This document shows positions 63,403 through 64,000 of a stretch of DNA of 64,000 nt, in pieces. The number at the start of each line of letters is the position of its first letter. Position 1 is the first letter of the stretch. The notes beneath the pieces were generated by a model, which saw nothing but the letters and a program-made list of their open reading frames with translations, searched no databases and was not told the origin of the DNA. Origin of the DNA: Herbaspirillum sp. DW155 (lineage in GTDB: Bacteria; Pseudomonadota; Gammaproteobacteria; Burkholderiales; Burkholderiaceae_D); the NCBI RefSeq assembly GCF_037076565.1, contig NZ_AP029028.1, positions 3,596,001 to 3,660,000 of the forward strand, given 5' to 3'. The position numbers and the translations under genes were made by a program.

Positions 63403-64000
63403 TGCGGCTCCTTACGGGTAGCGCCGGTCTCGCTGCTGCGCTCGCGCAGGTCGCGCAGTTCATCCTTGGCGGCGATGGTGTTGACCTCCACCGTCACCGA
63501 CAGGCCGGCCACGAAGGCGCGGGTTTCTTCGGGCGTGGCATCGATGGCCACGCGCACCGGCACGCGCTGGACGATCTTGGTGAAGTTGCCGGTCGCGTTC
63601 TGCGGCGGCAGCAGCGAGAACTGCGCGCCGGTACCCGGCGAGAGGCTTTCCACATGGCCGTGGAATTCCACGCCCGGCAAGGCATCGACCTTGATGGTGG
63701 CGGGCTGGCCGATGCGCATGATGCCGATCTGGGTTTCCTTGAAGTTGGCGGTGACATAGAAGCGCGTCGGCACCACGGTCATCATGCGCGTGCCGGGCGA
63801 GACGAACTGGCCGACCCGCACCTGCTTGTCGCCGATGCGGCCATCGGTGCTGGCGCGGATCTCGGTATAGCCGAGGTTGACGCTGGCGGCGTCGTATTGC
63901 GCCTTGGCCGTCTCCCCCTGGGCCTGCGCCTGGCGCACCTGGGCCTGCAGCGAGCGCACGCGCAGCTGGGCCGCATCCAGCGCCGCCCGGCGGGCCGCCA
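63399..64000 (-). CDS. emrA: EmrA/HlyD-type membrane fusion protein, C-terminal part
   Basis: Partial: about 200 C-terminal codons, cut by the right edge. Visible: coiled-coil end (AAQLRVRSLQAQVRQAQAQGE), lipoyl half-motif LGYTEIRASTDGRIGDKQVRVGQFVSPGTRMM and the beta-barrel ETQIGIMRIGQPATIKVDALPG. It links the EmrB-type pump to the outer-membrane factor. Stop overlaps the emrB ATG (ATGA). Confidence 0.92.
   Translation of the reverse strand, partial: AARRAALDAAQLRVRSLQAQVRQAQAQGETAKAQYDAASVNLGYTEIRASTDGRIGDKQVRVGQFVSPGTRMMTVVPTRFYVTANFKETQIGIMRIGQPATIKVDALPGVEFHGHVESLSPGTGAQFSLLPPQNATGNFTKIVQRVPVRVAIDATPEETRAFVAGLSVTVEVNTIAAKDELRDLRERSSETGATRKEPQ

Overview
The window looks like chromosome of a GC-rich beta-proteobacterium of the Oxalobacteraceae, most like Herbaspirillum. 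This rests on gene content and order: glnA-ntrB with three NtrC-type sites, iscRSUA-hscB-hscA-fdx-iscX, a kdgD/garD/gudP sugar-acid set, and many LysR and dipeptide-ABC genes. The assignment comes from family recognition only; no database was searched.

Layout. 1-7.4 kb: start of glnL/ntrB, glnA with a sigma-54-type control region, a rhodanese, a LuxR-type response regulator paired with a free REC-HPt protein, and a secreted DUF1800/DUF1501 pair. 7.4-14.2 kb: the complete isc iron-sulfur operon on the minus strand, with two IscR-type operators at its promoter, a LysE-type exporter between hscB and hscA, and a terminator-like hairpin directly before hscB. 14.2-24.6 kb: aldarate use (FadR-type regulator, kdgD, then gudP-garD-lactonase), interrupted by an intact IS1182-type element inserted in the kdgD terminator hairpin and by a chemoreceptor gene. 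24.6-30.6 kb: a permease, selD-selU for selenouridine in tRNA, a nucleotidyltransferase/HEPN pair, two identical tRNA-Asn genes and tyrB. 31-36 kb: uvrB, a uracil-DNA-glycosylase-like protein with an altered active site, a LysR regulator and small genes.

36.1-42.8 kb: two metal systems back to back. A ZnuABC-type importer on the minus strand diverges from a DUF2796 / ABC ATPase / FtsX permease / DUF3299 operon that matches the Vibrio ZrgABCDE layout; a Zur-like palindrome lies between them. 42.8-44.0 kb: a non-coding block of six gapless ~80-bp repeats, each with two inverted DnaA-box-like 9-mers exactly 26 bp apart. This is the least expected structure in the window. 44-46 kb: two poorly known genes. 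46-55.3 kb: two M20 amidohydrolases, a complete Dpp/Opp-type ABC importer and a divergent LysR regulator, suggesting uptake and hydrolysis of peptides or N-acyl amino acids. 55.3-60.2 kb: a subtilisin-type autotransporter and a short paralog that kept only the promoter, export signal and C-terminal end. 60.3-64 kb: an EmrAB/outer-membrane-factor tripartite efflux operon running off the right edge.
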